From Trinickia dabaoshanensis (GTDB lineage: Bacteria; Pseudomonadota; Gammaproteobacteria; Burkholderiales; Burkholderiaceae), in the NCBI RefSeq assembly GCF_002879885.1, contig NZ_PNYA01000001.1, forward strand, positions 186,001-250,000: 64,000 nt of DNA, in the 5' to 3' direction. The notes beneath the pieces are model-generated. The model had not been told where the DNA came from. It saw only the letters and a program-made list of their open reading frames with translations, and made no database searches. The position numbers and the translations under genes are program-made. Positions 54,234 to 64,000 of the stretch are shown piece by piece (position 1 is the first letter of the stretch; the number at the start of each line of letters is the position of its first letter).

Positions 54234-54642
54234 TGTCGTTCTGAACTGGAGGAGAAACCGCACCGATGCGTCAGGAGCAGAACCGCAAGACTGCCGTTCG
54301 GTCTCGCGGCCTCGTGAGCACTACGACGACGAAGGATGGCTGCGAAAGCGTGAGCGCAGCGTGCGCGGATTGCCCAGATGCGAAGCGCCTGCTGCTGGAG
54401 CCGATTGCCGGTGCGGGTAGCGCGGCAATAAGCGACGAATGCGCAAGACGCGCGCAAACGGCTGCGAAAGCGGATCGGGCGAGCCTTCGAGCGTACTTGA
54501 TCGAGGGCGAAAAGACAAGCGTGGGAAGCCGCCGGTGTCAATCGGGCGCGACGACAAGGGGACGCATCCCGATAGCGGCAGGCAAGGCACCAGGGCCGAG
54601 CAAGGGAGCGCCGAGTACGACGCCGCTAGATCGGCCGAAGCG
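54234..54642 (-). other. 409-base gap between tilS and lysC
   Basis: No gene is recognised. Frames are open on both strands but give Arg-rich translations without domain features. I do not see a T-run terminator for tilS or the conserved core of a lysine riboswitch. It probably holds the lysC promoter and leader. Confidence 0.5.
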
Positions 54643-56184
54643 CTAGGCGATCAGCAAGTCCTCGCGCCACTCGAGCCGCCAGCGCGCGCCGCCGCGGCGC
54701 GACGACGCGAGCGCCTGCTCGGCGGCGCCGTTCACTCCCACGCGCGGCACGTAAAGCAGCGCGTCCCCCACGTAAATCAGCGGCACGTCGCGCTCCCAGG
54801 CGGGCACGCCAAGCTCCTGGAACAGGTTCTTCAAGGTGCGCGCCGCGCCCCCCGGCATCCGTTGCATGCGCTCTCCGCCCGTGCGGGCGCGCGCCGAGAG
54901 CGGTGCACTAGCGAGCAACGCCTCGGGCACCGTCTCGGGGCCGGTGTCGTCGTCGGCCGCTTGCACGAATACGATCGACCCGCGCCATTGCGGCAAATGC
55001 CAGACTTGCTGGCCATTCCAAGCCAGCTGCTCGGTGCGCTTCATCGCCTCGCCCATTTCGAGCCCCGCGTCATTCATATCGAACGCCCCGTTGCCTCCCT
55101 CGCCGTCTTGCCGCGCGGGACGCTCGCCGGGCCTTATCGGCCGCAGCGCGCGTTCGACGGAACGCTTCTCCCAGTAGATCTTGTCCCGATACATTCGCAA
55201 GCAGGCGCCGGCATGCATCGCGCTGAGCCCGTGCCCGTCGCGCGCCTCACGCAACTGACGCAACATGTCGGCCAAGCGCGCGGCCGATGGCGCCGGCAAT
55301 GCAGACGAGCGAATCCAGACCCGCATGACATTGGTCGCACGCGCATCGTCGAGCGCCATCAACGCCTTGCGCGAAAGCCCATCGTCGCGCGCGATCGTGC
55401 GCAGATCGATCCGCGCCAAATCGTCGAGCAGACGCTGTGCCGTGGCGGCATGACGCGCCGTACGCGCGAGTGCGTCGCGAAAGCCCGGAAAGCGCGTACT
55501 CAACGCCGGCATCACCTCGTGCCGCAGCGCATTGCGCGCGTAACGCGTATCGGCGTTCGACTCGTCCTCGATCCAGCGCAAGCCGCGCACGAAGGCGTAG
55601 CGTTCGAGTTGCGCGCGCAGCAGCGGAAGAAAGGGGCGCATGCGCCGCGCGGCCGAAGACTCGTCGACCCGCTGCGGGGCCATCGCCGCGAGCCCCGCCA
55701 CACCGGCACCGCGCAGCAGTTGAAGCAGCACCGTCTCGGCTTGATCGTCGGCGTGATGTGCGAGGCAAAGCACCTCGGCGCCGTCTCGTGCGCACATCGC
55801 GTCGAGCGCGCGATAGCGAGCCTCGCGCGCAGCCGCCTCCAGGCTCTCGCCATTCTCACGCCGCACGCGTACCTGTTCGACGTGAAAGCGCACGCCCATC
55901 GAAATCGCCGAGGCCTCGCAATGGGAGACCCACCGATCGGCGTTCGGACTGAGACCGTGATGCACGTGCAAGGCGACACAGCGTGCCGCACCCACGACCC
56001 GAACGGCCGCATCGAGCAGCACGGTGGAATCGAGCCCGCCGCTGTAGGCGATCGCAATGGTCGCGCCGGGGGCAACCGCGGAAAGCACGCCGCCGAGGGC
56101 ATCGAGAACGATGCGCTCGGCGGCGATATCGACGGAGACGTTCACGTCAGGATTAAGCAGTGGAAGCCGCACTCGGCAAAGCAT
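54643..56184 (-). CDS. tilS: tRNA(Ile)-lysidine synthetase
   Basis: Changes C34 of tRNA-Ile(CAU) to lysidine so that it reads AUA. PP-loop ATPase of up to 513 residues: SGGLDST (48-54), LHVHHGLSPNADRW, LAHHADDQAETVLLQLLRGAG and WIEDESNADTRYARNALRHEV are the TilS signatures. The C-terminal TilS domain ends in GVPAWERDVPLIYVGDALLYVPRVGV. ATG 56184 begins 24 bases after accA. Downstream GTG codons (the fold starts near residue 20) are alternative starts, because no clear ribosome-binding site precedes 56184. Confidence 0.95.
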   Translation of the reverse strand: MLCRVRLPLLNPDVNVSVDIAAERIVLDALGGVLSAVAPGATIAIAYSGGLDSTVLLDAAVRVVGAARCVALHVHHGLSPNADRWVSHCEASAISMGVRFHVEQVRVRRENGESLEAAAREARYRALDAMCARDGAEVLCLAHHADDQAETVLLQLLRGAGVAGLAAMAPQRVDESSAARRMRPFLPLLRAQLERYAFVRGLRWIEDESNADTRYARNALRHEVMPALSTRFPGFRDALARTARHAATAQRLLDDLARIDLRTIARDDGLSRKALMALDDARATNVMRVWIRSSALPAPSAARLADMLRQLREARDGHGLSAMHAGACLRMYRDKIYWEKRSVERALRPIRPGERPARQDGEGGNGAFDMNDAGLEMGEAMKRTEQLAWNGQQVWHLPQWRGSIVFVQAADDDTGPETVPEALLASAPLSARARTGGERMQRMPGGAARTLKNLFQELGVPAWERDVPLIYVGDALLYVPRVGVNGAAEQALASSRRGGARWRLEWREDLLIA

Positions 56185-56208
56185 GCCGGGCGCGGCCCCG
56201 GGCTCGGC

Positions 56209-57180
56209 TTACGCACCCGGGAACGATTCCTTGTATTTGCCATAGCTCATCAGGCGCTCGAAACGGCGTTGCCGCAAGTCGGGCACGCTCATGCCCTGGA
56301 ACTGGCGCAGCGTATCGGCCAGCGCACGGCGCAGCAGCGCCGCCATGCCCTTCATGTCGCGATGCGCGCCGCCGAGGGGCTCGTTGACGATCTTATCGAT
56401 GAGGCCGAGCGCCTTCAATCGATGCGCCGTCAAGCCAAGCGCTTCCGCTGCCTCGGGCGCCTTTGTCGCGCTCTTCCAGAGGATCGACGCGCAACCCTCG
56501 GGCGAGATCACCGAGTACGTCGAAAACTGCAGCATCAGCACACTGTCGGCCACGGCGATCGCGAGCGCACCGCCCGAACCGCCCTCGCCGATCACCGTCG
56601 CGATGATGGGCGTCTTCAACTCTGCCATGACGTACAGATTGCGGCCGATCGCCTCCGATTGCCCCCGCTCCTCGGCGCCGACGCCGGGGTACGCACCGGG
56701 CGTGTCGATGAACGTAAAGATCGGCAAGCTGAACTTTTCGGCAAGGCGCATCAGCCGCTCGGCCTTGCGATAGCCTTCCGGACGCGGCATGCCGAAGTTG
56801 CGCGCCGCGCGCTCTTTCGTGTCGCGGCCCTTCTGATGGCCGATCACCATGCACGGATGACCGTTGAAGCGAGCCAAGCCGCCGATGATCGACAAGTCGT
56901 CCGCATACGAGCGGTCGCCGTGCAACTCGTGGAAATCGGTGAACAGTTCGCTCACGTAATCGAGCGTGTAGGGGCGCTGCGGGTGTCGCGCGATTTGCGA
57001 TACCTGCCACGGAGACAGATTCGCATAGAGGTCTTTGGTGAGCTGTTGGCTCTTCTTCGACAACCGCTCGATCTCTTCCGAAATATCGACCGCCGAGTCG
57101 TCTTGCACAAAGCGCAATTCTTCGATTTTCGCTTCGAGCTCCGCGATGGGCTGTTCGAAATCCAGAAAGGTCGTTTTCAT
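56209..57180 (-). CDS. accA: Acetyl-CoA carboxylase, carboxyltransferase alpha subunit
   Basis: Pairs with AccD to transfer the carboxyl from biotin to acetyl-CoA, the committed step of fatty-acid synthesis. The 323-residue protein starts [22 protein letters not shown], with [44 protein letters not shown] and [15 protein letters not shown], all intact. AGGAA precedes the ATG. It lies in the cysS-alkA-accA-tilS-lysC run. Confidence 0.98.
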   Translation of the reverse strand: MKTTFLDFEQPIAELEAKIEELRFVQDDSAVDISEEIERLSKKSQQLTKDLYANLSPWQVSQIARHPQRPYTLDYVSELFTDFHELHGDRSYADDLSIIGGLARFNGHPCMVIGHQKGRDTKERAARNFGMPRPEGYRKAERLMRLAEKFSLPIFTFIDTPGAYPGVGAEERGQSEAIGRNLYVMAELKTPIIATVIGEGGSGGALAIAVADSVLMLQFSTYSVISPEGCASILWKSATKAPEAAEALGLTAHRLKALGLIDKIVNEPLGGAHRDMKGMAALLRRALADTLRQFQGMSVPDLRQRRFERLMSYGKYKESFPGA

Positions 57181-57274
57181 ATGTTCGTTCCTAGAATCTT
57201 GCGGCAGCGCGTATTCTAACCGCGCGGGCCCCGTTCTCAATCGAGCAAATCTATCGGATATAAAAATCGATAGA

Positions 57275-58084
57275 CTATTCAGCCAGCCCGTCGAGACTGC
57301 GCCACATATACCACGTTGCTACCGTGCGCCAGGGCTCCCAGTTGGCCGCGACTTCTCTCGCTTCGCTGCGCGTCACCGGCTCGCCGCTGAAATAATTCAC
57401 GCTGATCGCCCGGATGAGGCCGAGATCGTCGAGCGGCAACACATCGGGGCGCGAGAGGTTGAAAATCAAGAACATCTCGGCCGTCCATCTGCCGATGCCG
57501 CGAATCTGCGTGAGCTCGGCGATCACGGCTTCGTCGTCCATCGACATCCACTTGTCGACGTGCAACGCGCCCGACAGGAAATGCTCCGCGAGGTCGAGCA
57601 GATAGTCCGACTTACGTTTGGACAACCCGCAAGCGGCGAGCTTTTCCTGTCCGAGCTTTTTGAATTGCTGCGGCGATAGTTTCGGGCACGCCGATTCGAT
57701 GCGCTCCCACACCGCTTGCGCGACCTGAACCGAGACCTGCTGCCCCACGACGGAGCGCGCGAGCGTCACGAACGGATCGCTGCCGTTCACGAGGTGCACG
57801 GGGCCGAACTTCGGGATGAGCCGCTTCAAAATCCGGTCGCGTTTCACGAGATCCGCGCACGCGCGATCCCAGTACGCGGGCCGAGTGACCGCGGGCTCGA
57901 GCCCGCCGATCTGAACAGGCGCCGCGGCGCCGTTCGGCTTGGCCGCGACACCACTGTCCTTCTTCGTGCCGGCGGCGCGCTTGGCGGCCGCCTTCTCGGT
58001 CGTATCACTCGGTGCCGACGCCACCGTCGCGCGCGTGTCGCCCTTGCGACTGGCGCGTGCGGGCGCCTTCCTGGCCGTTGCCAT
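57275..58084 (-). CDS. DNA-3-methyladenine glycosylase II-like (AlkA/HhH-GPD)
   Basis: Base-excision repair enzyme of 269 residues. Residues 1-55 form a Lys/Ala/Thr-rich basic tail resembling DNA-binding extensions. The HhH-GPD domain follows: [18 protein letters not shown], the hairpin [18 protein letters not shown], and the catalytic Asp in [13 protein letters not shown]. No iron-sulfur Cys cluster is present, which points to AlkA-like rather than Nth/MutY. AGGAGG precedes the ATG. It lies between cysS and accA on the same strand. Confidence 0.92.
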   Translation of the reverse strand: MATARKAPARASRKGDTRATVASAPSDTTEKAAAKRAAGTKKDSGVAAKPNGAAAPVQIGGLEPAVTRPAYWDRACADLVKRDRILKRLIPKFGPVHLVNGSDPFVTLARSVVGQQVSVQVAQAVWERIESACPKLSPQQFKKLGQEKLAACGLSKRKSDYLLDLAEHFLSGALHVDKWMSMDDEAVIAELTQIRGIGRWTAEMFLIFNLSRPDVLPLDDLGLIRAISVNYFSGEPVTRSEAREVAANWEPWRTVATWYMWRSLDGLAE

Positions 58085-58134
58085 CTTGCCTCCTGCCTGG
58101 CGAGTCGATCAGCGCGACGTGCGGTGCACGGTCG

Positions 58135-59532
58135 TCATACGCGGCGCCATTCGGTCAGCCCGCCCGGTTTGTCTTCAAGCGCAACACCGGCATCGAGCAA
58201 TTCGGCTCGAATCCGATCTGCCTCGGCGTAGTTTTTCGCATGCTTGGCGGCGGTGCGCGCGGCGATCTTCGCTTCGATCGCGGCCGCATCGAGCCCTTCG
58301 GCCTCGAGCGAGCCCGCTCCCGTCTGCAAAAATTCGCGCGGCTCGCGCCCAAGCAATCCCAAAATCCCCGCGAGCGCGCGCAGTTGTCGTGCCAAGCCCG
58401 CGTCGCGCGTGCGATTGACCTCGGTGGCGAGTTCGAACAGCACGGCCACGGCAACGGGCGTATTGAAGTCGTCGTTCATCGCTTCGCGGAAACGCAGCGC
58501 ATGCGCCTCGCTCCAATCGAGCGGCGCGCTATCGGGCTGCACGTCTTTCAACGACGTGTACAGCCGGGTCAGCGCGGCACGCGCATCGTCGAGATGGACG
58601 TCGCTGTAATTGATCGGCGAACGGTAATGCGCCCGTGCGAGGAAAAAACGAACGACCTCGGGATCGTACTTCGCGATCACCTCGCGAATCGTGAAGAAGT
58701 TGCCGAGCGATTTCGACATCTTCTCGTTATCGATCTGCACGAAGCCGTTGTGCATCCAATAGTTGACGAACGTTTGCCCCGTCGCGCCCTCGCTTTGGGC
58801 GATCTCGTTCTCATGGTGCGGAAACTGCAAATCCTGCCCGCCGCCATGCAGGTCGAAATGCTCGCCGAGCAGCGCGCATCCCATCGCGGAACATTCGATG
58901 TGCCAGCCCGGCCGCCCGGGGCCGTATTTCGAATCCCACGTGCATTCGGGCGGCTCCCCTTCTTTCGCGTGCTTCCACAACACGAAATCGAGCGGGTCTT
59001 GCTTCGCGCCGCTCGTCGCGACACGCTCGCCCGCGCGCAGGTCTTCCAACGACTTGCCGGACAGCGCGCCGTAATGGGCGAATTTGCGCACGGCGTAATT
59101 GACGTCGCCGTCCTTGCCTTGATATGCGTAGCCGTTCGCCACGAGCGCGTCGATCATGCCCAGCATCTGCGGAATGTAATCGGTGGCGCGCGGCTCGATA
59201 TCGGGGCGCATGACGCCGAGCGCATCGGCATCTTCATACATCGCCGCGATGTAGCGATCGGTGACCGTCTTGATCGTCTCGCCGTTTTGAACGGCGCGCC
59301 GAATGATCTTGTCATCGACGTCGGTAATGTTGCGCACGTATGTCACACGATAGCCGAGCGTGCGCAGCCAACGCTGCACCAAATCGAATACGACGAGCAA
59401 CCGCGCGTGCCCGATATGGCAGTAGTCGTAGACGGTGATCCCACAGACGTACATCCGCACTTCGCCTGCACGGCGCGGCACGAACGATTGCTTGTCACGC
59501 GCGAGCGTGTTGTAGATGCGCAGTGATTCCAT
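58135..59532 (-). CDS. cysS: Cysteinyl-tRNA synthetase
   Basis: Class I synthetase charging tRNA-Cys. The 465-residue protein from [14 protein letters not shown] has zinc ligand Cys30 in [24 protein letters not shown] at 39-42, further zinc ligands in [10 protein letters not shown] and [12 protein letters not shown], and [10 protein letters not shown] near residue 268. The C-terminal anticodon-binding helices are complete. The upstream frame is open but has no coding character. It heads the run toward lysC and diverges from the TPR gene. Confidence 0.98.
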   Translation of the reverse strand: MESLRIYNTLARDKQSFVPRRAGEVRMYVCGITVYDYCHIGHARLLVVFDLVQRWLRTLGYRVTYVRNITDVDDKIIRRAVQNGETIKTVTDRYIAAMYEDADALGVMRPDIEPRATDYIPQMLGMIDALVANGYAYQGKDGDVNYAVRKFAHYGALSGKSLEDLRAGERVATSGAKQDPLDFVLWKHAKEGEPPECTWDSKYGPGRPGWHIECSAMGCALLGEHFDLHGGGQDLQFPHHENEIAQSEGATGQTFVNYWMHNGFVQIDNEKMSKSLGNFFTIREVIAKYDPEVVRFFLARAHYRSPINYSDVHLDDARAALTRLYTSLKDVQPDSAPLDWSEAHALRFREAMNDDFNTPVAVAVLFELATEVNRTRDAGLARQLRALAGILGLLGREPREFLQTGAGSLEAEGLDAAAIEAKIAARTAAKHAKNYAEADRIRAELLDAGVALEDKPGGLTEWRRV

Positions 59533-59761
59533 AGAGACGATGCGTGAGCCTTGAGCAGTCCGCACTCGGCGCCGCGCGCTTCGCATCACCTTCGCGATGA
59601 AGCGCAAACGGTTTGCGCGGTGCGAATGTCTTCGCGCGACGAATGCTTCGAGCGAGCGGCGCGAAAGGCGACCACGACGGGCGGAGGACCGTTTGCCGTT
59701 GGAGGAAACCAGCAAACGTTTTGTTAGAATGGGCCGGAGTATAACACCCTGACACGAGCCT

Positions 59762-60478
59762 ATGAAACCTTCCAGCGGCCGCACGCACCGTCGCGCGGCC
59801 CTCTTCGCCGCCTCTGTTCTGAGCCTTGCGCTCGCGGCTTTCACGAGCCCGCCGGCCCATGCGCAAACCTCGACGGCGGTGGCCGACGGCACCCCGCAAA
59901 TCGACGCCTCGATCGCCGCCCATAACTGGAGCGCGGCGCTCGTCGAACTCGATGCGCGCATCGCCTCGCACCCGCGCGATACCCAAGCGAAATTCAAGCG
60001 CGGCACCGTGCTCGCCCGCCTGAATCGCGACGACGATGCGATCCGGCAGTTCACCGAACTCACGCAGTTGTACCCCGAGCTGCCCGAGCCGTATAACAAT
60101 CTCGCCACGCTCTACGCCAAGCAAGGGCGCTATCAGGACGCGCTCACCGCGCTCGAAACGGCCGTGAAGGCCAACCCGAGCTACGGGCTCGCCTACGAAA
60201 ATCTCGGCGACCTTTACCTGCATTTGGCCGAACAATCGTATCGTCGCGCCCAAAGCCTGGGACAAGCGAGTCCGGCGGCCGCGCAGCGCGTCGCGCAAAT
60301 CGATAAGATCGTGTCGCCGCCCGCTTCCACGCCCGCTGCCGCCCCCGCCGCGGCGCCCAACAAAGCCGCGGTGACCGAGCCGCGCGAGGTGGTGCCCGCA
60401 CTGAGCTCGCCGGCCGTCGAATTCGGCGGATCGAACGGTCCGTTCCCCGCTCAGCCTTACGTCGCGCCGTCGAACTAG
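59762..60478 (+). CDS. Exported TPR-repeat protein
   Basis: 238 residues. A signal peptide ends at AHA near residue 34. Three tetratricopeptide-like repeats follow (about 48-180), e.g. [61 protein letters not shown] and [23 protein letters not shown]. The C-terminal 60 residues are Ala/Pro-rich. It probably scaffolds periplasmic proteins; the partner is unknown. It lies 40 bases before an exported cyclophilin on the same strand, a linkage common in Burkholderia. Confidence 0.85.
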   Translation: MKPSSGRTHRRAALFAASVLSLALAAFTSPPAHAQTSTAVADGTPQIDASIAAHNWSAALVELDARIASHPRDTQAKFKRGTVLARLNRDDDAIRQFTELTQLYPELPEPYNNLATLYAKQGRYQDALTALETAVKANPSYGLAYENLGDLYLHLAEQSYRRAQSLGQASPAAAQRVAQIDKIVSPPASTPAAAPAAAPNKAAVTEPREVVPALSSPAVEFGGSNGPFPAQPYVAPSN

Positions 60479-60518
60479 CGCGTCTTTCGCTCCGATCTCA
60501 TCCACGTTGAGGACACAC

Positions 60519-61100
60519 ATGAAAAGCTTTTGGTTGGCGCTCGGCAGCGCCGCTCTCATCGCGAACGCACCCGCCTTCGCGCAAACGAATGCCGCTGCCG
60601 CGCACCCGCAAGTGCTGCTGAAGACGACGGACGGCGACATCAAGCTCGAGCTCTATCCCGAGCAATCGCCCAAGACGGTCGCGAACTTCCTCGACTACGT
60701 GAAATCCGGCCAATACAGCGGCACGATCTTTCATCGCGTGATCAAGGGCTTCATGATCCAGGGCGGCGGCTACACGGCGAGCTACGCGGAAAAGCCCACG
60801 CGGGCGCCGATTCCGCTCGAAAGCCGCAACGGCTTGAAGAACACCCTGGGCACGATCGCGATGGCGCGCACGAGCGATCCGAACTCCGCGACGGCGCAGT
60901 TCTTCATCAATACGGTCGATAACGCCGGGCTCGACTATCCGAACCCGGACGGCAACGGCTATGCCGTGTTCGGCAAGGTCGTATCGGGCATGGACGTTGT
61001 AAAGAAGATCGAGGCGACGCCCACCACGTCGCGCGGACCGATGTCCGACGTGCCGCAGCAGCCGATCGTCATCGAATCGGCAACCGTCGTTTCGAAATAA
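60519..61100 (+). CDS. Peptidyl-prolyl cis-trans isomerase, periplasmic cyclophilin
   Basis: 193 residues with a signal peptide ([21 protein letters not shown]). The cyclophilin fold is complete: [16 protein letters not shown] (catalytic Arg), [20 protein letters not shown] and [19 protein letters not shown] lies six bases upstream of ATG 60519; the TTG at 60507 in the same frame is less likely. It is a paralogue of the cytoplasmic enzyme encoded next door. Confidence 0.94.
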   Translation: MKSFWLALGSAALIANAPAFAQTNAAAAHPQVLLKTTDGDIKLELYPEQSPKTVANFLDYVKSGQYSGTIFHRVIKGFMIQGGGYTASYAEKPTRAPIPLESRNGLKNTLGTIAMARTSDPNSATAQFFINTVDNAGLDYPNPDGNGYAVFGKVVSGMDVVKKIEATPTTSRGPMSDVPQQPIVIESATVVSK

Positions 61101-61179
61101 CGCATTCCGGCGCCGGCGCGAGCCAGGCCGGCCCGGCTCTTCATCCAGTTTGGATAGTCAGAAAGGAAAGGAATTCATC

Positions 61180-61674
61180 ATGGTCGAACTGCATACGAAC
61201 CACGGCGTGATCAAGATCGCGCTCGACACCGAAAAGGCCCCGAAGACGGTCGAAAATTTCCTCAATTACGTGAAGAAAGGTCATTACGACAACACGGTGT
61301 TTCACCGCGTGATCGACGGCTTCATGATTCAGGGCGGCGGTTTCGAGCCCGGCATGAAGCAAAAGCCGACGGACGCCCCGATCGACAACGAAGCGAACAA
61401 CGGCCTGAAGAACGTCAAGGGCTCGGTGGCGATGGCGCGCACGAACGACCCGCACTCGGCCACGGCGCAGTTTTTCATCAACGTGAACGACAACGACTTC
61501 CTCAATCACACGTCGCCGACGCCGCAAGGCTGGGGCTACGCGGTGTTCGGCAATGTCGTCGAAGGCCTGGACGTCGTCGAGAAGATCAAGAAGGTCCGCA
61601 CGGGCTCGAAGGGCTTTCACCAGGACGTGCCGCTCGATGACGTCGTCATCGAGAAAGCGGTCGTGGTCGATTGA
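61180..61674 (+). CDS. ppiB: Peptidyl-prolyl cis-trans isomerase B, cytoplasmic cyclophilin
   Basis: 164 residues with no signal peptide. [40 protein letters not shown] and [19 protein letters not shown] define the cyclophilin fold. AAAGGAAAGGA precedes the ATG. Its stop overlaps the TTG that can start lpxH. With the preceding gene it forms a periplasm/cytoplasm cyclophilin pair. Confidence 0.96.
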   Translation: MVELHTNHGVIKIALDTEKAPKTVENFLNYVKKGHYDNTVFHRVIDGFMIQGGGFEPGMKQKPTDAPIDNEANNGLKNVKGSVAMARTNDPHSATAQFFINVNDNDFLNHTSPTPQGWGYAVFGNVVEGLDVVEKIKKVRTGSKGFHQDVPLDDVVIEKAVVVD

Positions 61675-62513
61675 ACACGAGCATCATCCGAGATGCCGGC
61701 ATCTCGGCGCGGCAAGACGCGGGGCCTCGCAACGTCGAGGCCAGCGTGCCGCACGAGCACGGCCACGCGCGCCCTCATGCGCCGCGGCCGCTCTTGCTCA
61801 TCTCCGATCTGCATCTGAGCACGTCGATCCCTCGCACGGTCGACGCGTTCGAGCATTTCATCCGCGTCACCGCGGACAGTGCCGATTCCGTGTTCGTTCT
61901 GGGCGATTTGTTCGAATACTGGATCGGCGACGATATGCTTCGGGCCGATCCGTTCGCCGCCCGCATCGCGGCGATATTGCACACGTTGTCGGAGCGCGGC
62001 ATCGCGCTGTACGTCATGCACGGCAATCGCGATTTTCTGCTTGGCAAACGCTTCATGAAGGCGGCCGGCGCCATTTGGCTGCCCGACCCGTTCGTGATGA
62101 CGGCATTCGGCGCGCGCATCGTACTCGCGCATGGCGACGCCCTTTGCACGGCCGATCGGAAGTATCAAACGTTCCGGCGCGTTGCACGCTGGCGCGCCGC
62201 GCAGCTTTTATTTCTCGCTTGGCCGTTCAGATGGCGCCACGCGCTGGCCGAACGCATGCGCGCCTCGAGCGAGGAAGGCCGCACGCGGCCGCCCTCGCCG
62301 CTTTACGACGTGACGCATCAAGGCGTTGAAGCGCTGTTTCGCACGAGTCATACGACGACGATGATCCATGGGCACACGCACAAGCCCGCACGTCATTTGG
62401 AAACGAGCGGCACGCGCTGGGTCCTGCCCGATTGGGATCTCGATCACGGTACGCGCCGCGGCGGCTATCTGCGCATCGACGCCGAGGGCATCCACGCGTT
62501 CCCGCTCGATTGA
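61671..62513 (+). CDS. lpxH: UDP-2,3-diacylglucosamine diphosphatase
   Basis: Hydrolyses UDP-diacylglucosamine to lipid X in lipid A synthesis at the inner membrane. The metallophosphoesterase motifs are complete: [40 protein letters not shown] and IHGHTHKPA. As drawn it starts at TTG 61671, overlapping the ppiB stop, and is 280 residues, with about 40 extra N-terminal residues rich in His, Arg and Pro. GTG 61746, preceded by GAGG, is an alternative that gives about 255 residues, closer to the usual size. Confidence 0.94.
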   Translation: MNTSIIRDAGISARQDAGPRNVEASVPHEHGHARPHAPRPLLLISDLHLSTSIPRTVDAFEHFIRVTADSADSVFVLGDLFEYWIGDDMLRADPFAARIAAILHTLSERGIALYVMHGNRDFLLGKRFMKAAGAIWLPDPFVMTAFGARIVLAHGDALCTADRKYQTFRRVARWRAAQLLFLAWPFRWRHALAERMRASSEEGRTRPPSPLYDVTHQGVEALFRTSHTTTMIHGHTHKPARHLETSGTRWVLPDWDLDHGTRRGGYLRIDAEGIHAFPLD

Positions 62514-62537
62514 GCGCGCACGGCCCCTATGAGCATC

Positions 62538-62564
62538 GAGGGCAACGATCGACGCGTTGCCCTC
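62538..62564. terminator. Hairpin between convergent lpxH and cysE
   Basis: Perfect 10-bp stem GAGGGCAACG (62538-62547) / CGTTGCCCTC (62555-62564), seven-base loop, no T run. Confidence 0.6.
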
Positions 62565-62609
62565 GCCGCCTGTTCACGTAAAGCCTGGAAGCCGCGATCG
62601 ATCTTCGCG

Positions 62610-63398
62610 TCAGCCGACGCTTGTGCGTGCCTCGGCGGACGCATGCGCGGCGCCTTGGATCGCGGCGGACAGGCGCTGCAAGTCCACCACCGCATCGGCG
62701 CCTTGTAGCGCCTCGAGCCGAGCGCCCAAACGCTCGAGCGCCGCGACGATCTCGTCCACGCGCTGCTTCTCGTTCGCCGCGTGATCGATCAACCCATGCA
62801 GCGCGAGAGAGACGGGATCTTCGGCATTGGGTGTGATCCCATACGCGCAAAACGCCGCGTGTTCGGGTGAGCGCTTGCGATCCGCGGGTTGGACGACCCG
62901 GGCCGGGTTGCCGACCGCCGTAGCGCCGGCGGGCACCGGTTTGACGACGACCGCATTCGAGCCGATTTTCGCGTTTTCGCCGATCGTGAAACCACCGAGC
63001 ACCTTCGCTCCCGCGCCGACGATGACGCCGCGCTCGAGGGTCGGGTGGCGTTTCGCGCCGCGCGTGAGCAACGTGCCGCCCAGCGTCACGCCTTGGTAGA
63101 TCGTGCAATCGTCGCCGATCTCGGCCGTCTCGCCCACGACGACGCCCATGCCGTGATCGATGAAGACGCGCCGCCCCACGGTGGCGCCCGGGTGGATTTC
63201 GATTCCGGTCATGAATCGGGCCACTTGCGAAATGAACCGTGCGAGCCAACGCCGGCGCGCGCGCCAGCAAGCGTGCGAGAGCCGATGGGCCACGAGCGCG
63301 TGCAGCCCCGGATAACAGGTGAGCACTTCCCAAGCACTGCGAGCGGCGGGGTCCCGCTCACGAATCGTGGCAATGTCTTCGCGAAGTCTCTCGAACAT
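62610..63398 (-). CDS. cysE: Serine O-acetyltransferase
   Basis: Makes O-acetylserine for cysteine synthesis. 262 residues. The N-terminal helices ([24 protein letters not shown]) precede the left-handed beta helix with [32 protein letters not shown] and [11 protein letters not shown], the CysE signature. The C-terminal 80 residues are longer than the short type and include a helical tail, as in many betaproteobacterial CysE proteins. It lies 206 bases from trmJ on the same strand. Confidence 0.96.
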   Translation of the reverse strand: MFERLREDIATIRERDPAARSAWEVLTCYPGLHALVAHRLSHACWRARRRWLARFISQVARFMTGIEIHPGATVGRRVFIDHGMGVVVGETAEIGDDCTIYQGVTLGGTLLTRGAKRHPTLERGVIVGAGAKVLGGFTIGENAKIGSNAVVVKPVPAGATAVGNPARVVQPADRKRSPEHAAFCAYGITPNAEDPVSLALHGLIDHAANEKQRVDEIVAALERLGARLEALQGADAVVDLQRLSAAIQGAAHASAEARTSVG

Positions 63399-63604
63399 AG
63401 TGGGGCTCGCTAGGTGAAGGGCCGTTGGTTGGACGCGACAGTGGGCACGTCGATATGACGTTGCGCGATTTACTTATTCGGCGCCGTTCGATTGTAGGAG
63501 CTAGACGCGAAACGTGCAGAGGGTATGACGATCCACCCTGCCCGCAACAGGGACATTGGCGGCCGCAATCGCCAACCTTCGGTGTTTTTCAGCCGCCCGG
63601 CGCC

Positions 63605-64000
63605 TCAGGACGAGGAGGAGCGGTCTCCGGCGCGCGCCTTGAGCAGGATGTGCTTGGCGATGCCGCGCACGATGTTGACCTCTTCTCGTTCCAGGCCAGA
63701 GCGCGCGAACAGCCGGCGCAAGCGCGACATCAGCTTCTTCGGATTGGCCGGATCGAGAAACTCGAGCGCGATCAGGGCGTTTTCGAGGTGGACGTACATG
63801 CGCTCGATGTCGTCGTTCGGCGCCCGGCTGCTGGCGAGTTCGGCACCGGCCGGCGCGGCCGCCGCCGGCGCGGATTCGGGCGCCAAATACGCGATGCGTA
63901 GCTCGTAAGCCAGCACTTGGATCGCCTGCGCGAGATTGAGCGAGCTATAGGCGGGATTGGCCGGAATGTGAGCAAGCGCGCTGCAGCGCTCGACGTGCTC
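63605..64000 (-). CDS. trmJ: tRNA (cytidine/uridine-2'-O-)-methyltransferase TrmJ, C-terminal part (partial)
   Basis: The frame runs off the right edge; 131 residues are visible. The SPOUT knot end HIPANPAYSSLNLAQAIQVLAYELR is present, followed by an Ala/Pro-rich linker and a helical C-terminal domain (YVHLENALIALEFLDPANPKKLMSRLRRLFARS). This matches TrmJ, which methylates position 32 of several tRNAs. The catalytic N-terminal half lies beyond the window. Confidence 0.93.
   Translation of the reverse strand, partial: EHVERCSALAHIPANPAYSSLNLAQAIQVLAYELRIAYLAPESAPAAAAPAGAELASSRAPNDDIERMYVHLENALIALEFLDPANPKKLMSRLRRLFARSGLEREEVNIVRGIAKHILLKARAGDRSSSS

Noticed and set aside
54234-54642. Lysine riboswitch in front of lysC
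   Set aside because: I looked for the conserved five-helix core and anti-terminator/terminator pair and saw neither; no T run is present.
54439-57219. A 926-codon open frame on the plus strand across tilS and accA
   Set aside because: It is antisense to two clear genes, its translation is Arg/His-rich with no domain, and long antisense frames are expected in GC-rich DNA.

Overview
The window is GC-rich, densely packed chromosomal DNA. Gene content and order point to a betaproteobacterium of the family Burkholderiaceae (Burkholderia, Paraburkholderia or Trinickia type). Supporting features are dapC-dapD-dapE-prmB, cysS-alkA-accA-tilS-lysC, TPR-cyclophilin-cyclophilin-lpxH, aceA and aceB separated by a few genes, and yejABEF next to fabI. 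I assign the family from these gene orders and protein features, not from any search. I saw no phage, integrase, insertion sequence or CRISPR array.

Layout. 1-3.6 kb holds the lysine/meso-diaminopimelate branch (dapC tail, dapD, dapE) with a thioredoxin-fold reductase and prmB. 3.6-9.8 kb has a lysoplasmalogenase, a cardiolipin synthase, a glutathione peroxidase, an ABC-F ATPase and a class III CoA-transferase/racemase. 9.8-18.1 kb has radA, alr, lplT, thiD, the overlapping set tsaB-rimI-uracil-DNA glycosylase-DUF1853, and a bacterial acyl-CoA-binding protein. 18.1-26.1 kb has a DEAD-box RNA helicase with a long leader, then the glyoxylate bypass (aceA, aceB) enclosing a universal stress protein, a LysR regulator and a haloacid dehalogenase. 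26.2-31.2 kb has small accessory genes, then five tRNA genes (Ala, two Glu, two Asp) downstream of gltX. 31.4-40.0 kb has a patatin-like lipoprotein, an NlpC/P60 peptidase, the yejABEF peptide importer and fabI.

40.2-52.7 kb is the most variable stretch. It holds two exported proteins, then several regulator/target pairs, each with a visible operator-like palindrome or AT-rich control region: TetR/tautomerase, ROK regulator/APC transporter plus ROK kinase, ArsR/MFS exporter, and HxlR/quinone-oxidoreductase-like enzyme. In the middle is a rearrangement scar: a 185-bp direct repeat made of the 3' part of the ROK kinase gene, flanking a LysE exporter and a truncated B12-binding-domain gene.

52.7-64 kb returns to core genes: tRNA-Ser, lysC, tilS, accA, an AlkA-type glycosylase, cysS, a TPR protein, two cyclophilins, lpxH, cysE and the end of trmJ.

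Themes. Peptidoglycan and lysine precursors recur (dapC/D/E, alr, lysC, yejABEF, NlpC/P60), as do phospholipid handling (cls, lplT, accA, fabI, acyl-CoA-binding protein, patatin) and tRNA function (tsaB, tilS, gltX, cysS, trmJ, tRNAs). I found no clearly new defence or mobile system. The best leads are the ROK/APC/ROK locus with its duplication scar, the haloacid dehalogenase next to malate synthase, and the strong uncharacterised palindromes.
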